64,000 bases of DNA from Enterovibrio qingdaonensis (GCF_028683135.1 NZ_JAJUBB010000008.1:1-64000); one strand, 5' to 3'; positions 46,619 through 56,948 are shown, counted from the stretch's first letter. Notes: generated by a model not told the origin, from the letters alone. Numbers and translations are program-made.

Positions 46619-48616
46619 ATGATAGATTTCTTAAGAAAAACAAAAATAAGCCACAAGTTACTCGTGTTGGCTGGCTTGCCACTTATTGTCATCACGGTGC
46701 TTGGTTGGGGAGAGGTCGCGAGCAGTCGTGATGCAGTAACGAATAGCTTACGCACTGAGGAGACCACCATCGCGTATGGTCTCCTTGATGCGATCGCACA
46801 TAACTTTGCTATTGAGCGTGGCCTTACCGCCGGATTTTTGGGGTCAGGTGGCAATGCTGATATTAAAAAGAAGCTTGATGTTCAGCGTCTAAATGCAGAT
46901 CAGGCCCAGAGGACATTGACCAGTTTTCAACCGCAATACATCGACCCTGAGCTTTGGAAGAAGGCGTTACGGGAGATAAAGGTTTCGCTGGTAAAAAAGG
47001 CCTCAATACGAGGCCAGGTCGACAGCCTTAGCCCTAAAGACTCTCCGTTTGATTTCTATTCGACGTTAAATCAACACGCACTCCTTGCTGCTTCTGCCAT
47101 CGTGTCACAATCATCAAACCCCGAAGTCACTGAATCTCTGAATGCGTTGCTAGCGATCATCACAATGAAAGAGAAAGCGGGCCAATCTCGTGGTGCGTTA
47201 AATGGTGTCTTTGCGAGAGGAAGTACCACTCTGGATGTTTACACGAGGGTTCAGAGTTACATCGATGGGTTCAATTTTGCCAGTTTTGCAGCAGAAACAT
47301 CGTTAAAGGGTGACAAGCTCTTTGCGTTTCGCGCTCTGGGTAAGGCACCGGTTTGGGCTGACGTGAATGCGGTTGAGCAGGACTTCCTCAGACAAAAAAA
47401 TACACTTAACAAGGTTTCAGGCCCGAGTGCGCAAGAATGGTTTCCACTGGCGACCAAGCGCATCGCTGATCTTAACCAATATAAAAATGCGTACCTCAGT
47501 GAGTTGCAAATGAACATGCAGCAACAAGCTGAAACGGTAGCCCGAAATAGTACGTTACTGCTGTTGGGGTTGGGCGTGGTCGTGATATTTGTGGTGGTAT
47601 CTTCTACGTTGACGATTTATTCCATTCGCAATCGTGTGTCGGATTTTGGCCATCGGCTTGATGCCATGGTGTCGAGCAAGGATATGTCACGACGATTAAA
47701 TCGTGGCGCATCAGATGAAATTGGAGAGATTGAGCAGCATGTTGATTCGTTTGTCAGCAGCTTAAAAGGCATATTGGTTGAGGCAAGTACACTCGCCACT
47801 GAAGCGGATAAGTCGATTGAATACCTTACGACTATCGCGGGGAATGATTTAGCGTCCGCTAAGCAAACATCGGCACGTTGTGAAACCTTGGCTGCCGCCA
47901 TGACCCAAATGTCACAAAGCAGTGCAGAAGTTGCGTCTTACGCACAAGAGGTCGAAGGGGCGACATCCACTGCGCGGGATGTAACTTCTCAAGCTGTTAT
48001 CTCGGGAGAAAGCTCTGCAAAAACCATGGACTCTCTGATTTCGAGCATCGATATCACGTTCACTAAGATGGAAGAACTTCAAAGTCAGACAGCAAATGTA
48101 AAAGAGATCCTCGACAATATCACCAGTATCTCAGAGCAGACCAACCTATTAGCATTGAACGCCGCCATTGAAGCTGCAAGGGCTGGCGAAATGGGAAGAG
48201 GCTTTGCGGTGGTTGCTGATGAGGTAAGAAACCTTGCGCAACGTAGTAAGCAATCTACACAAGAGATTGGAAATATGTTGGATGAGATACGCATCAATAC
48301 CGAAAGCTCATTCAGCAATATGGGAAAAAGTCGGGATGTCAGTTATGAGTCGCAGCAATCGGTTCAAACTGCCAAAGGGTCGTTAGCAATCTTGGGCGGC
48401 AATATCAATAGCATGGCAGATCAGAACGTGCTGATTGCTGAATCTGCGCGACAGCAGGCTCAGACGGTGTCGAGTGTATCAATGGAGCTGGAGGCGTTGG
48501 TTTTGATCTCCAACGAGTCAACCCGCGGCTCTCAAGAGATTGAAGAAAAACTCCTCTACCTTCGCGAAAGGATGAGTAAATTGCATACGAATGTCACGCA
48601 ATTTAAAACGGTGTGA
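46619..48616 (+). CDS. Methyl-accepting chemotaxis protein with NIT sensor
   Basis: A 665-residue transmembrane chemoreceptor. TM1 is about residues 15-32; the periplasmic part (about 35-290) begins with a NIT-type helix ([15 protein letters not shown]), linked in other proteins to nitrate and nitrite sensing. TM2 is near 305-325, then a HAMP region, and the MA signalling domain with the hairpin [19 protein letters not shown] at about 505-525. It signals through CheA/CheW. ATG at 46619 has AGAGGTG; the GTG at 46616 is a less likely start. A bidirectional terminator follows. The ligand is not proven. Confidence 0.9.
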   Translation: MIDFLRKTKISHKLLVLAGLPLIVITVLGWGEVASSRDAVTNSLRTEETTIAYGLLDAIAHNFAIERGLTAGFLGSGGNADIKKKLDVQRLNADQAQRTLTSFQPQYIDPELWKKALREIKVSLVKKASIRGQVDSLSPKDSPFDFYSTLNQHALLAASAIVSQSSNPEVTESLNALLAIITMKEKAGQSRGALNGVFARGSTTLDVYTRVQSYIDGFNFASFAAETSLKGDKLFAFRALGKAPVWADVNAVEQDFLRQKNTLNKVSGPSAQEWFPLATKRIADLNQYKNAYLSELQMNMQQQAETVARNSTLLLLGLGVVVIFVVVSSTLTIYSIRNRVSDFGHRLDAMVSSKDMSRRLNRGASDEIGEIEQHVDSFVSSLKGILVEASTLATEADKSIEYLTTIAGNDLASAKQTSARCETLAAAMTQMSQSSAEVASYAQEVEGATSTARDVTSQAVISGESSAKTMDSLISSIDITFTKMEELQSQTANVKEILDNITSISEQTNLLALNAAIEAARAGEMGRGFAVVADEVRNLAQRSKQSTQEIGNMLDEIRINTESSFSNMGKSRDVSYESQQSVQTAKGSLAILGGNINSMADQNVLIAESARQQAQTVSSVSMELEALVLISNESTRGSQEIEEKLLYLRERMSKLHTNVTQFKTV

Positions 48617-48632
48617 TCACGGCTATGTAAGT

Positions 48633-48660
48633 AAAAACGCTCCTTCGGGAGCGTTTTTTT
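48633..48660. terminator. Bidirectional terminator with TTCG loop
   Basis: An 11 bp stem AAAAACGCTCC/GGAGCGTTTTT (48633-48643 and 48648-48658) capped by the stable tetraloop TTCG, with T-runs, between the convergent chemoreceptor and aldehyde dehydrogenase genes. Confidence 0.92.
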
Positions 48661-48670
48661 GTTGAGGTGA

Positions 48671-50113
48671 TTATCTCAAAAACAGCTTAAGCGCAATTTT
48701 TTGCCACCACTTTCCGTATGGCGGAGCAAACAGTTTTCCAGGGTTGAATTTGCCGCGCTGGAACACGGTTTTTGCATGGCTAAAAGTGCGAAACCCTTCA
48801 ATGCCGTGGTAATGCCCCATGCCGGAAGCTCCCACGCCACCAAATGGCGCATCGTCGACAGCGACCTGCATGATGGTGTCGTTCACTGCAATCGAACCCG
48901 AATGGGTGTGCCTTATGACATGCTGAATGAACGTCTTATCAAAGCTCATCAGATACAATGCCAGCGGCCTAGGTTGGTGATGAAGTGTATGAACGACATC
49001 ATGCACGTCTTTATAGGTGATGATGGGCAGTAGAGGGCCGAAGATTTCCTGCTGCATAATGCTGCTGTCTGCGGGTGGGTTCACGACCAAGTGCAGAGCC
49101 AATTTTCGCTGAGTAGGCAGTACCGCTGGGTCTGCCAGTGGGATAACGGTTAATCCGCGTTGCTCGGTCTCTTTGATGATGTCGGTAAGGCGCGAGAACT
49201 GTCTGTCATTGATGATGGCGGTGCGGTCGTCACTTTGCAGGCCTTTCGGATACGCTTTTTGCCATTGCACCCTAAGTGCTTCAACGAACTCATCCAGTTT
49301 ATCTTCGTGAACAAAGGCATAGTCCGGTGCCACGCAAATTTGTCCCGAATTTAGATTCTTGCCAAACACCACGCGTTCAGCGGCAAGTGTCATGTCGACA
49401 TCAGGAGTGACAATGACCGGCGACTTTCCACCAAGTTCTAGCGTGACAGGGGTCAGATTGGCAGACGCAGCTTCCATCACTTTCTTGCCAACGTCGGTGG
49501 AGCCCGTGAACAGCAAGTGGTCAAACGGCAGCTTGGTGAACGCCGTCGCTACCGCAACGTCACCGTCTACGACGCACACTTTGTCGTCTAGCAATGCGTC
49601 GGTGAGCAAGGTGCGTACCGCTTGGTTTGTTAGTGGTGTGAATTCGCTCATTTTTATCATCACGCGGTTACCAGCTGCCAAAGCGGTGATCATCGGGATA
49701 AGGCTTAGTGTGATGGGGAAGTTCCACGGTACGATGATGCCTACCACGCCCAATGCCTGATAATGTACGTCGACTTTGGCGGGGGCGAGCAAAAGGCCTG
49801 CTGAGCGACGAGATGGCTTCATCCACCTCTTCAATTTACGCTTGGTGTAATGCAGGGTTTGAAAGCATGGCAGTATATCTGCCATCAGCGAATCTGTTTC
49901 ACTTCGATGACCATAGTCCTGCGAAAGGGCGGTCACGATGCCGTCGTAGTGCTTCTTCAAGGCGTGTTGAAGTTTATTCAGATCGTCAATGCGCTCGTCA
50001 TAAGCAATATCTGGTGTCTGGTTACTCAACTCGTACATGCGGGCGAATTGCGTTTCCAAGGTGCTTATTTGTTGCTCGAGAGGGACACTGGCTGTCATGG
50101 ATACCACGGTCAT
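48671..50113 (-). CDS. calB: Coniferyl aldehyde dehydrogenase (CalB-type)
   Basis: A 480-residue NAD(P)-dependent aldehyde dehydrogenase. The cofactor region F-T-G-S-T-D-V-G-K, the catalytic Glu in T-L-E-L-G-G-K-S-P and the catalytic Cys in N-S-G-Q-I-C-V-A-P-D-Y (about residue 260) are all present. The closest named family is coniferyl aldehyde dehydrogenase, with general fatty and aromatic aldehyde activity; the real substrate is not shown. The ATG at 50113 has AGGAAG 7 bases upstream; the frame is open to 50176 without support. It follows the DTW gene by 86 bp. Confidence 0.85.
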   Translation of the reverse strand: MTVVSMTASVPLEQQISTLETQFARMYELSNQTPDIAYDERIDDLNKLQHALKKHYDGIVTALSQDYGHRSETDSLMADILPCFQTLHYTKRKLKRWMKPSRRSAGLLLAPAKVDVHYQALGVVGIIVPWNFPITLSLIPMITALAAGNRVMIKMSEFTPLTNQAVRTLLTDALLDDKVCVVDGDVAVATAFTKLPFDHLLFTGSTDVGKKVMEAASANLTPVTLELGGKSPVIVTPDVDMTLAAERVVFGKNLNSGQICVAPDYAFVHEDKLDEFVEALRVQWQKAYPKGLQSDDRTAIINDRQFSRLTDIIKETEQRGLTVIPLADPAVLPTQRKLALHLVVNPPADSSIMQQEIFGPLLPIITYKDVHDVVHTLHHQPRPLALYLMSFDKTFIQHVIRHTHSGSIAVNDTIMQVAVDDAPFGGVGASGMGHYHGIEGFRTFSHAKTVFQRGKFNPGKLFAPPYGKWWQKIALKLFLR

Positions 50114-50199
50114 GGGTGCGCTTCCTATATGCACATATTCACCAATAAACATAAGGTCAGACCAGAAGAAAGGCAAGCTCTTGACCTGAGTGAGAATGC

Positions 50200-50811
50200 T
50201 TACTGTGACAGGGATTGATGTTGTCTGTCGGCCTCAAACACTTGCATGAATTGATGGAAGTAATTTGTCATAGCAAGGGCGTTATCCGTCTCTTTCATCG
50301 CTTCGAGCAGCAAAATGCCAACTTCACAGGTACATAATCCGCCGTCGGGTTGATTACGTCTTAGTTGGTAGGCTGTTGTCAGGTTATCCGGTAGACAGAC
50401 GGTTGGTACATCTTCAAGCCATGGGCTCTTTCTCAACATCTTGCGCGCCTGCTGCCACGTCGCATCAATGATGATGAAGTGGATTGGCTTGGCTTCTGGC
50501 TTTGACGTGGTTCTTCTCACCGCTGTATCCAGCGAAATAGCGGTCTCACCCGGAAACACAAGATAAGGCTCGGCGGCGGGGTCGGCGAGCAGCGTCAGCA
50601 ATTCCACCGGCGGTGCTTTGCGATGCCAGATATGGCGACGACACTGTGGCAGGGCTTTTTCAAGAAGCTGGCCTGTGTTGGTGGCACGGTCGGTTTCTGT
50701 TTCGTGCATTAATAGCTCAATACGCACATTGCTGGACAGCGAGGGAGCATGGTCGCAGAGACAGTTGTAGTGAAAGCCACATTGAGGACAAGGTTCAGGT
50801 TTGGTGCGCAA
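50200..50811 (-). CDS. DTW-domain tRNA-uridine aminocarboxypropyltransferase-like protein
   Basis: A 203-residue DTW-domain protein. The N-terminal Cys cluster C-P-Q-C-G-F-H-Y-N-C-L-C and the family D-A-T-W motif (I-I-D-A-T-W-Q-Q-A-R-K-M-L) are present, with later C-L-P and R-R-N-Q-P-D-G-G-L-C-T. In E. coli, family member TapT (YfiP) puts an acp3 group on U47 of tRNAs with SAM; this smaller member is probably also a tRNA modifying enzyme. The start is TTG at 50811, with AAGGAGAG 5-7 bases upstream. It lies between a lipoprotein gene and calB on the same strand. Confidence 0.8.
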   Translation of the reverse strand: MRTKPEPCPQCGFHYNCLCDHAPSLSSNVRIELLMHETETDRATNTGQLLEKALPQCRRHIWHRKAPPVELLTLLADPAAEPYLVFPGETAISLDTAVRRTTSKPEAKPIHFIIIDATWQQARKMLRKSPWLEDVPTVCLPDNLTTAYQLRRNQPDGGLCTCEVGILLLEAMKETDNALAMTNYFHQFMQVFEADRQHQSLSQ

Positions 50812-50853
50812 TGTGGCTCTCCTTTTCGGTATTTACATGGTTATGTCACGGGG

Positions 50854-52398
50854 TTATTTCAACGTCACCCCTTCTCGCTGAGGGTATAGCCCGTCGGCGA
50901 ATAGCTGGGTGTCAGAAGTATCTGGGATTGAGACTTTTGGTGCAACGGATGGATTGCCCGGATAACGCACGCCGTTAAACTGCAATACATGGCTGGCGGG
51001 TTTTGCGCCCCCACCGCCCACTGGGAAGATAAGATCGTGCCAGCCGTTGGTCGTGGCATTGCTCATTTGAAACGGCACATGCGCCAGTGTGATGCGGCTG
51101 TTGAACTGCCAGTGACCATTCTGGTTAGCGAATATCAGCACGGTACAACCGCCGCTGCCGCACCAGTCAGTAAGTACTAACAGTTCTTTGTTGTTATCAC
51201 CGTTAAGGTCTTGTGTCAGCCAGCGATATTTTGTGTCAGGCACTTCATCGATGGTGTCACCTAGGTAGGCGTTCAGTGCGGCATTGACCTTAGGGTTGAA
51301 GTCAGCGCGGCTTTTTACCTCAGCCCCGGGTGAGGTCAGATGTTTTTCAGTGCCAACCACCAGGCTCAGTGAAAGGCCGTCAGGGCCGAGGCTGTACTTG
51401 CTGCCATTCACGATTTCACTGTCTGCAGTGAGCACGAAGCCGTGGCGCGTAAACTCACGCTCGCTGATGAGGTACTGGCCTTGGTGGCGGCTCATCATCA
51501 CATGTACCTTGTTGTCACTGCTTTGCTGCCACACACCGGTTTCAGTTAGCGGTGCGCTACCAACTTGCTCGTAAACCGTCGTCGCCGAATGATCAGCATT
51601 CAGCGTCAACGTTGTGGTGAGAGTCGTGTCACCAAGGCGTGTTTGGCCACGGTACTGTGCCACCCAATTCTGTGTTGGGTCATCAGCGGAAAGCGTTGCA
51701 CAGCCTTTTCGCGTTTCTCCGTCTTGGCTAAAGGTCGATTTCCATCCGTAGATGCTGTCGCTCATGGTGTCGTTGCAAAGCGCAGGAGTGAGCGTCAGAG
51801 ATGCATTTTCAGCATCATAGACACGTGCGGCAGGCGAGATTGAGCGCGCGGTCAACGGATAAGTCTCCGATTGCTCACCCATTTGTTGATATTTAAGTGT
51901 ATCGCCTGACATAGACACTGACCAGAATGGCTCATTGCCTGACGCAACGGTTTTGTCTCGTGCTTGCTTGCAACCGCTGATCTCTGCTGACATCAGATTA
52001 AGTTGTGTGACTTTGAAGGTTGCTGGGTAATCGGCGGCAAAGCCATCTACTGCAGGTGGGACAAACTCGCCAATCACTTCGCCATAAATGGCACTGTAAG
52101 GGCTTGAAGACAACGCCATGCCTTCTTGGTTTAGGTTCGCAGGAAGTTGTAACCAGTACTGGGTATTGCTTCCGCATGGGGTGATGGTGCGTACTTCGTG
52201 TCCCAAGGTGATATCACCGCGTAGCATAAAGCGTTGTGCCGTGATGGTATCTTGTTGTGTGGCTTTGCTCTCGCCTAACAAATCGTCAGAGTTTCCCAAC
52301 TCAACGGGCCCAGAAGGTGAAGTGCTACATGCTGAGAGTAATGTAGCGAGGGTCAAGGCAAGCAACGTTTGGGGAAGGCGATGATTCAAACTAAACAA
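50854..52398 (-). CDS. Lipoprotein with META/NlpE-like domains (TTG start)
   Basis: A 514-residue lipoprotein of unknown role. Lipobox L-L-S-A-C with Cys at residue 24. It contains a region with G-N-E-P-F-W-S-V-S-M and C-N-D-T-M-S-D-S-I-Y-G typical of META/HslJ-like (COG3650) proteins, an NlpE-like stretch (T-T-L-T-L-N-A-D-H-S-A-T) and a C-terminal domain with L-N-G-D-N-N-K-E-L-L-V-L-T-D-W-C-G-S-G-G-C. A TTG at 52398 has GAGGA 8 bases upstream and starts a normal signal peptide; the frame stays open to 52563 but would overlap the divergent EVE gene at 52472. Envelope-stress role is guesswork. Confidence 0.72.
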   Translation of the reverse strand: MFSLNHRLPQTLLALTLATLLSACSTSPSGPVELGNSDDLLGESKATQQDTITAQRFMLRGDITLGHEVRTITPCGSNTQYWLQLPANLNQEGMALSSSPYSAIYGEVIGEFVPPAVDGFAADYPATFKVTQLNLMSAEISGCKQARDKTVASGNEPFWSVSMSGDTLKYQQMGEQSETYPLTARSISPAARVYDAENASLTLTPALCNDTMSDSIYGWKSTFSQDGETRKGCATLSADDPTQNWVAQYRGQTRLGDTTLTTTLTLNADHSATTVYEQVGSAPLTETGVWQQSSDNKVHVMMSRHQGQYLISEREFTRHGFVLTADSEIVNGSKYSLGPDGLSLSLVVGTEKHLTSPGAEVKSRADFNPKVNAALNAYLGDTIDEVPDTKYRWLTQDLNGDNNKELLVLTDWCGSGGCTVLIFANQNGHWQFNSRITLAHVPFQMSNATTNGWHDLIFPVGGGGAKPASHVLQFNGVRYPGNPSVAPKVSIPDTSDTQLFADGLYPQREGVTLK

Positions 52399-52471
52399 AT
52401 GAGATTCCTCTTCTCTTTCAGTGGCGTTCGCGTTAAAACCTTTTACAGGATATCGCTGAAACGGGGAAATT

Positions 52472-52936
52472 ATGGCGTATTGGCTACTGAAAACCGAGCC
52501 TGACACATTTTCTATAGACACCTTAAAACAGCAAAAGGTCTCTTGCTGGGAAGGTGTTCGCAATTATCAGGCACGAAACATGATGCGTGATGAGATGAAA
52601 GTCGGCGATCTGGCGTTTATCTACCATTCATCGTGCAAGGATGTGGGCGTTGTGGGTATTGCCGAGGTGGTAAAAGAAGCCTACCCGGATCATTTCCAGT
52701 TTGACCCTGAAAGTGACTACTTTGACCCGAAAAGTTCACCAGAGAACCCACGCTGGATCATGGTCGATGTGGGCTACAAGCAACACCTGAGCTATGTGTC
52801 GCTGGCGCGCATCAAAGCAAACCCTGCGCTAGATGATATGCCGCTGGTGAAAAAAGGCAGCCGTCTTAGCATCATGCCAGTTACAGAAATGCAGTGGAAT
52901 GAAATTCTTGCGATGTCGGAAAAGCGAGTGCGTTAA
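52472..52936 (+). CDS. EVE-domain protein
   Basis: A 154-residue protein with the full EVE (PUA-like) fold, e.g. A-Y-W-L-L-K-T-E-P-D-T-F-S and W-E-G-V-R-N-Y-Q-A-R-N, closely related to eukaryotic thymocyte nuclear protein 1. EVE domains bind modified bases in DNA or RNA; the ligand here is unknown. ATG at 52472 with ACGGGGA upstream. It is divergent from the lipoprotein gene, and a terminator follows. Confidence 0.9.
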   Translation: MAYWLLKTEPDTFSIDTLKQQKVSCWEGVRNYQARNMMRDEMKVGDLAFIYHSSCKDVGVVGIAEVVKEAYPDHFQFDPESDYFDPKSSPENPRWIMVDVGYKQHLSYVSLARIKANPALDDMPLVKKGSRLSIMPVTEMQWNEILAMSEKRVR

Positions 52937-52954
52937 TATTCGACGATATAATAG

Positions 52955-52985
52955 AAAACGGCAGCGGAGAACGCTGCCGTTTTTA
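52955..52985. terminator. Bidirectional terminator EVE/yigL
   Basis: A 12 bp stem AAAACGGCAGCG/CGCTGCCGTTTT with loop GAGAA, between convergent genes. Confidence 0.9.
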
Positions 52986-53005
52986 CATAAACCGAAATCG
53001 AAGCG

Positions 53006-53803
53006 TTACAGCAGGTGCTTCTCTAAGTAGCGAGCAACAGCTTCGTCAGCATGGCTGCCGATCACTTCATTGTTTGGCAAGGTCGCTTTCACGCGTGGGT
53101 GCGCCGTTTCCATGATCAGGCCTTTTTTCGCGGCACTCAGCATTTCAACGTCATTCATGCCATCGCCGAATGCGATACACTCTTCTAGGCTAAAGCCTTT
53201 CAGTTCAGCAACAGCTTTCAGTGCTTCACCTTTTGATACGCCAGCGGCCATTACTTCCAGACAGAATGGGGTAGAGAACGCGACGCTGACTTTGTCACCG
53301 AAGGTGTCGATAAACTTCTTCTCGTACTCTGCCAGGTAATCGTGGTCGTGGCGGATAAAGAAAATTTTCGCGACGTCTTCCAGTGGCGGGTTTTCAGTGT
53401 CGAATTCGGAGAAGCTGAAGCCTGATTCTTTGTGGAATTTTGCCAGATCTTCATCAACGCGATTCAACAGCCAGTCGTTTTCACGATAAATGTGAATGGT
53501 GATAGTTTCGTCGTCTTTTACCATGTTGATCAGCTCAGCCAGAATTTCGGGCTCGACGTTGCGGCTGAAAATCAAATTGTCATTTTCATCGTGCACGCGT
53601 GCGCCGTTTGAGGTGATCATAAAAGCTGGAATACCCACGTTTTTACGGATATGAGCAACGTCGATGTTATGGCGGCCAGTTGCAAACACAAAATGCTCAC
53701 CTTTTTGATGCAGACGCTGAAGCACGTCTTTGGTGTAAGGGGCAATGCTGTGCTCTGGGGTTAATAAGGTGCCGTCGAGATCGGACGCAACGATTTTGTA
53801 CAT
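53006..53803 (-). CDS. yigL: HAD phosphatase YigL (pyridoxal phosphate phosphatase)
   Basis: A 265-residue haloacid dehalogenase phosphatase of the Cof type. Motif I D-L-D-G-T is at residues 8-12, motif II T-S-N-G-A-R, and motif IV G-D-G-M-N-D-V-E-M near 210-218. It is very close to E. coli YigL (266 residues), which acts on pyridoxal phosphate and sugar phosphates. It lies 151 bp downstream of pldB, as in E. coli. Confidence 0.92.
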   Translation of the reverse strand: MYKIVASDLDGTLLTPEHSIAPYTKDVLQRLHQKGEHFVFATGRHNIDVAHIRKNVGIPAFMITSNGARVHDENDNLIFSRNVEPEILAELINMVKDDETITIHIYRENDWLLNRVDEDLAKFHKESGFSFSEFDTENPPLEDVAKIFFIRHDHDYLAEYEKKFIDTFGDKVSVAFSTPFCLEVMAAGVSKGEALKAVAELKGFSLEECIAFGDGMNDVEMLSAAKKGLIMETAHPRVKATLPNNEVIGSHADEAVARYLEKHLL

Positions 53804-53954
53804 GGATACCTCTGTAGGGGGCAGAATTTCTATAGTTGTTTCACGTAGCAGATGACCAGACTCGCGTCTGAACCACCCTAAGTGTATCCAACAAAAGGGG
53901 AAAGAAAAGGGAATAAGTGCGGGTCAGCTTTTTCCCTTTTTTTGATGATGTTCG

Positions 53955-54965
53955 TTACGCAGTTTGTTCTAGATGAATATCTGAGTCATGAGCACCGAAG
54001 AAAGTCACAACTTTATCAAGTGCCTGATTTCGAATGCTATCTTTTTCAAATAAAAGCTCATGGCGGGCATCTGCCATGATATCAAATTGAATAGGTAACC
54101 CTGCTGCTTGCCGATCACGATAGAACTGGAACATGGCATTGTTACACACAATTTGATCGCGGGCCGCCTGCATCAACAGCACGGGTACTTCTATCTGTGT
54201 CGCGGCTTGCATCATGCGTTCGCAGGCCGTCAGGCTTTGCCAAATCCATTGCGCGCTAGGGCCGCCGACCTTTAGTGTCTCGTTAGATTCATACAGCTCA
54301 CGAAACCACTGATAACGCGCTTCTGATTGAGTGAGCAGGTTGTGCTTAAACGGCTTCGCCCAATAAGGCACCTGACCCGGAGCGAAACCAGCTGGGTGCT
54401 GGCACTTGGACAGTAGGTGACACAATGGCTTGGCGACCTTCTGAAGCAGTGGTGACAGATGGATACCTAGCATAGGAGCACTGAGTGCAAGAGCGTCAAT
54501 CGCATTGGGTTTACGAGCGGCGTAAAGCACAGAGATAGCACCACCCATGGAATGGGCCAGTATCATGCGCTGCTGGTGGGTTTTCTGCGACACAACGTCG
54601 TTGATGAAAGTCTCTAAATCATCCACATAGTGCTCGAAGTCGACGACATGACCGATATCGCACCCCATAACCAAACGGTGGCTTTGACCTTGACCGCGGT
54701 GATCGTAGCTGTAGACGTCATATCCCTGACGGAATAAATCAAAGAACACTTCCTGATATTTTGCCGTTGCTTCAATGCGGCCATTGACGACCACAATCGC
54801 TTTTGTGTGCTCAGGTTTAGTAAATGCGCACCAGTTAAGACGCAATCCGTCATGACCGATTAATTGGCCCTGCTGTCGAGATGCCCAGAAAGGAGAAATC
54901 TGCTCGACCATTGTCGAGGTCAGCGAATTCTCACTGGAAAATAAAAAAGGGCGTTCAATTGACAT
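53955..54965 (-). CDS. pldB: Lysophospholipase L2
   Basis: A 336-residue alpha/beta-hydrolase with the nucleophile motif A-H-S-M-G-G-A (Ser near 137), an acid in R-D-Q-I-V and the catalytic His in A-R-H-E-L-L-F-E. It matches E. coli PldB (340), which hydrolyses lysophospholipids at the inner face of the inner membrane. The pldB-yigL pair is conserved, supporting the name. ATG at 54965 is used; its ribosome-binding site is weak. Confidence 0.9.
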   Translation of the reverse strand: MSIERPFLFSSENSLTSTMVEQISPFWASRQQGQLIGHDGLRLNWCAFTKPEHTKAIVVVNGRIEATAKYQEVFFDLFRQGYDVYSYDHRGQGQSHRLVMGCDIGHVVDFEHYVDDLETFINDVVSQKTHQQRMILAHSMGGAISVLYAARKPNAIDALALSAPMLGIHLSPLLQKVAKPLCHLLSKCQHPAGFAPGQVPYWAKPFKHNLLTQSEARYQWFRELYESNETLKVGGPSAQWIWQSLTACERMMQAATQIEVPVLLMQAARDQIVCNNAMFQFYRDRQAAGLPIQFDIMADARHELLFEKDSIRNQALDKVVTFFGAHDSDIHLEQTA

Positions 54966-55061
54966 GTGTAATCCGGCTCGGTTTTTTTATTTAGCATACC
55001 ACAGTCGTGCGGAGAGCTTGGTTTAGTTGATGATTCAGGTTGGGTGGGTCTAACGTAAACG

Positions 55062-55092
55062 AAAACAGCCAGCATTTGCTGGCTGTTGGGGT
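55062..55092 (-). terminator. Terminator of AbgT-type gene
   Basis: Stem AACAGCCAGC/GCTGGCTGTT with loop ATTT; on the minus strand it is followed by TTTTCGTTT. It lies 20 bases after the AbgT stop. Confidence 0.75.
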
Positions 55093-55111
55093 TAACGTTC
55101 AATCATCGCTG

Positions 55112-56713
55112 TTACTGATTGAAGTTAAAGTAAGTTTCTGCACCCGGGCCCACAGGGAGGCCTGCGACGAATACCCACAGGTAGAAGAAGACACTCCAAC
55201 CTACCAAGAAGATCAGGCTATAAGGCAGCATGGTCGCTATCAAGGTACCAATTCCGAGGTCACGCTTGTAGCGTGCGGCAACCGCAAGGATAAGGCCGAA
55301 ATAGCTCATCATCGGCGTGATAAGGTTAGTCACTGAGTCACCAATACGGTATGCAGCCTGAATGGTTTCAGGGGCATAACCTACCAACATCAACATCGGC
55401 ACAAAAATCGGTGCGGTAACAGCCCACTGTGCAGATGCTGAACCCAGGGTAAGGTTGATGACACCACACATGATGATGAAAGCAAAGAACAGCATTGGAC
55501 CAGTCAGGCCGATATTTTGCAGGAAGTCCGCGCCGCCTACAGCAATCACTTGTCCGAAATTCGTCCATTTGAACAGGGCAACGAATTGCGCTGCGAAGAA
55601 CACCAGAACAATGTATAGACCCATGGCACTGATGGATTTCGCCATCGCATCAATCACATCACGATCGTTCTTCATGGTTCCCACGGTTTTACCGTAGACA
55701 AAACCTGGGATAGCAAAGAACACCAGAATGAAGGCAACGATACCTTTAAGGAACGGCGAGCCTGCAACTTCACCTGTAACAGGGTTACGCAAGATGCCCC
55801 ATTCCGGCACGATAGTCAGTGCAAGAACACCCGCGACAGCAAGAGCGGCAATACCTGCATTTCGCATACCGCGTTTTTCCAATGCCGTCACACGGCCTGC
55901 TTCTTTGGCCTCGAAATCTTCGGCTGCCATCGACTGATCGTATTTACCCAGTTTCGGCTCAACTATTTTCTCCGTAACCCATGCACCCATGATGGTGATC
56001 AGGAAGGTTGAGGCAAACATAAAGTACCAGTTTGCTTCAGGGCCAACCGTGTAGGTAGGGTCAATCATCTGCGCAGAAGTTTCAGTGATCCCTGATAGCA
56101 AGGGATCGACGGTGCCCAGCAGAAGGTTGGCGGAGTAACCGCCTGACACGCCCGCAAAGGCGGCAGCAAGACCTGCCAAAGGATGACGACCCAATGAGTG
56201 GAAAATCATCGCAGCCAGCGGGATAAGCACCACATAGCCAAGCTCTGACGCGGTATTCGAGACGATACCTGCAAAGACGACCGTAAGCGTTACCATGCGG
56301 GCGGAAGCACCCATCACCATTGAACGCATAGTGGCGGACAAGAGACCCGAGTGCTCAGCAACGGCCACACCCATCATCGCCACCAGTACAGTACCGAGTG
56401 GGGCGAAGCCAGTGAAGTTTTTCACAAGGTTAGTAACAATGAGCTGCACGCCTTCGGCATTGAGCAGACTGTTGACGTAAATCATGCCGTCAGCGGCGCG
56501 ACCTGCTGCACCTTCCGGACGTGGGTCGGCAACAGACAGGCCAAAGTAACCCGCGACACCCGATGCAAAGAAGATAAACACACAAAGCATGGCAAACAGG
56601 GTGACCGGATGCGGGAGCAGGTTACCGAGGAATTCGACGGTATCGAGAAAACGGGAAAAAAACGATTTGTTCGGCTTCCCGCCAGATTGGTATTTCGAAG
56701 TTGATGATTGCAT
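55112..56713 (-). CDS. AbgT-family transporter
   Basis: A 533-residue integral membrane protein of the AbgT family (p-aminobenzoyl-glutamate importers and sulfonamide exporters), about 11-13 transmembrane segments. It has G-F-A-P-L-G-T-V-L-V-A-M-M-G-V-A and P-M-M-S-Y-F-G-L-I in the last third, plus N-T-A-S-E-L-G-Y-V. The start at 56713 has a GGAGG site; 56725 is another ATG. The E. coli abgAB hydrolase genes are not next to it, so the substrate is not certain. It may export folate precursors or antimetabolites, as in some family members. Confidence 0.88.
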   Translation of the reverse strand: MQSSTSKYQSGGKPNKSFFSRFLDTVEFLGNLLPHPVTLFAMLCVFIFFASGVAGYFGLSVADPRPEGAAGRAADGMIYVNSLLNAEGVQLIVTNLVKNFTGFAPLGTVLVAMMGVAVAEHSGLLSATMRSMVMGASARMVTLTVVFAGIVSNTASELGYVVLIPLAAMIFHSLGRHPLAGLAAAFAGVSGGYSANLLLGTVDPLLSGITETSAQMIDPTYTVGPEANWYFMFASTFLITIMGAWVTEKIVEPKLGKYDQSMAAEDFEAKEAGRVTALEKRGMRNAGIAALAVAGVLALTIVPEWGILRNPVTGEVAGSPFLKGIVAFILVFFAIPGFVYGKTVGTMKNDRDVIDAMAKSISAMGLYIVLVFFAAQFVALFKWTNFGQVIAVGGADFLQNIGLTGPMLFFAFIIMCGVINLTLGSASAQWAVTAPIFVPMLMLVGYAPETIQAAYRIGDSVTNLITPMMSYFGLILAVAARYKRDLGIGTLIATMLPYSLIFLVGWSVFFYLWVFVAGLPVGPGAETYFNFNQ

Positions 56714-56948
56714 CACTTCCTCCATGTATTACAACGTATCCATTTCGTTTCGTAAGCATGCTAGGCGAATCAAATGATACTTTGCAACACAAGTGACCAG
56801 CAATTGGCCTCTAAGTAGTGGTAAAAGTTAATGATCGATTAACATTTGAAGCTAAATATTGTTTGTTTCGTGTTCGATTTGGTTGGGCTGGCATCAAGGA
56901 TATTATCTGAAAGAGGGGGCCCAAATTTGGCAGGTATTAAGCAGAAGT

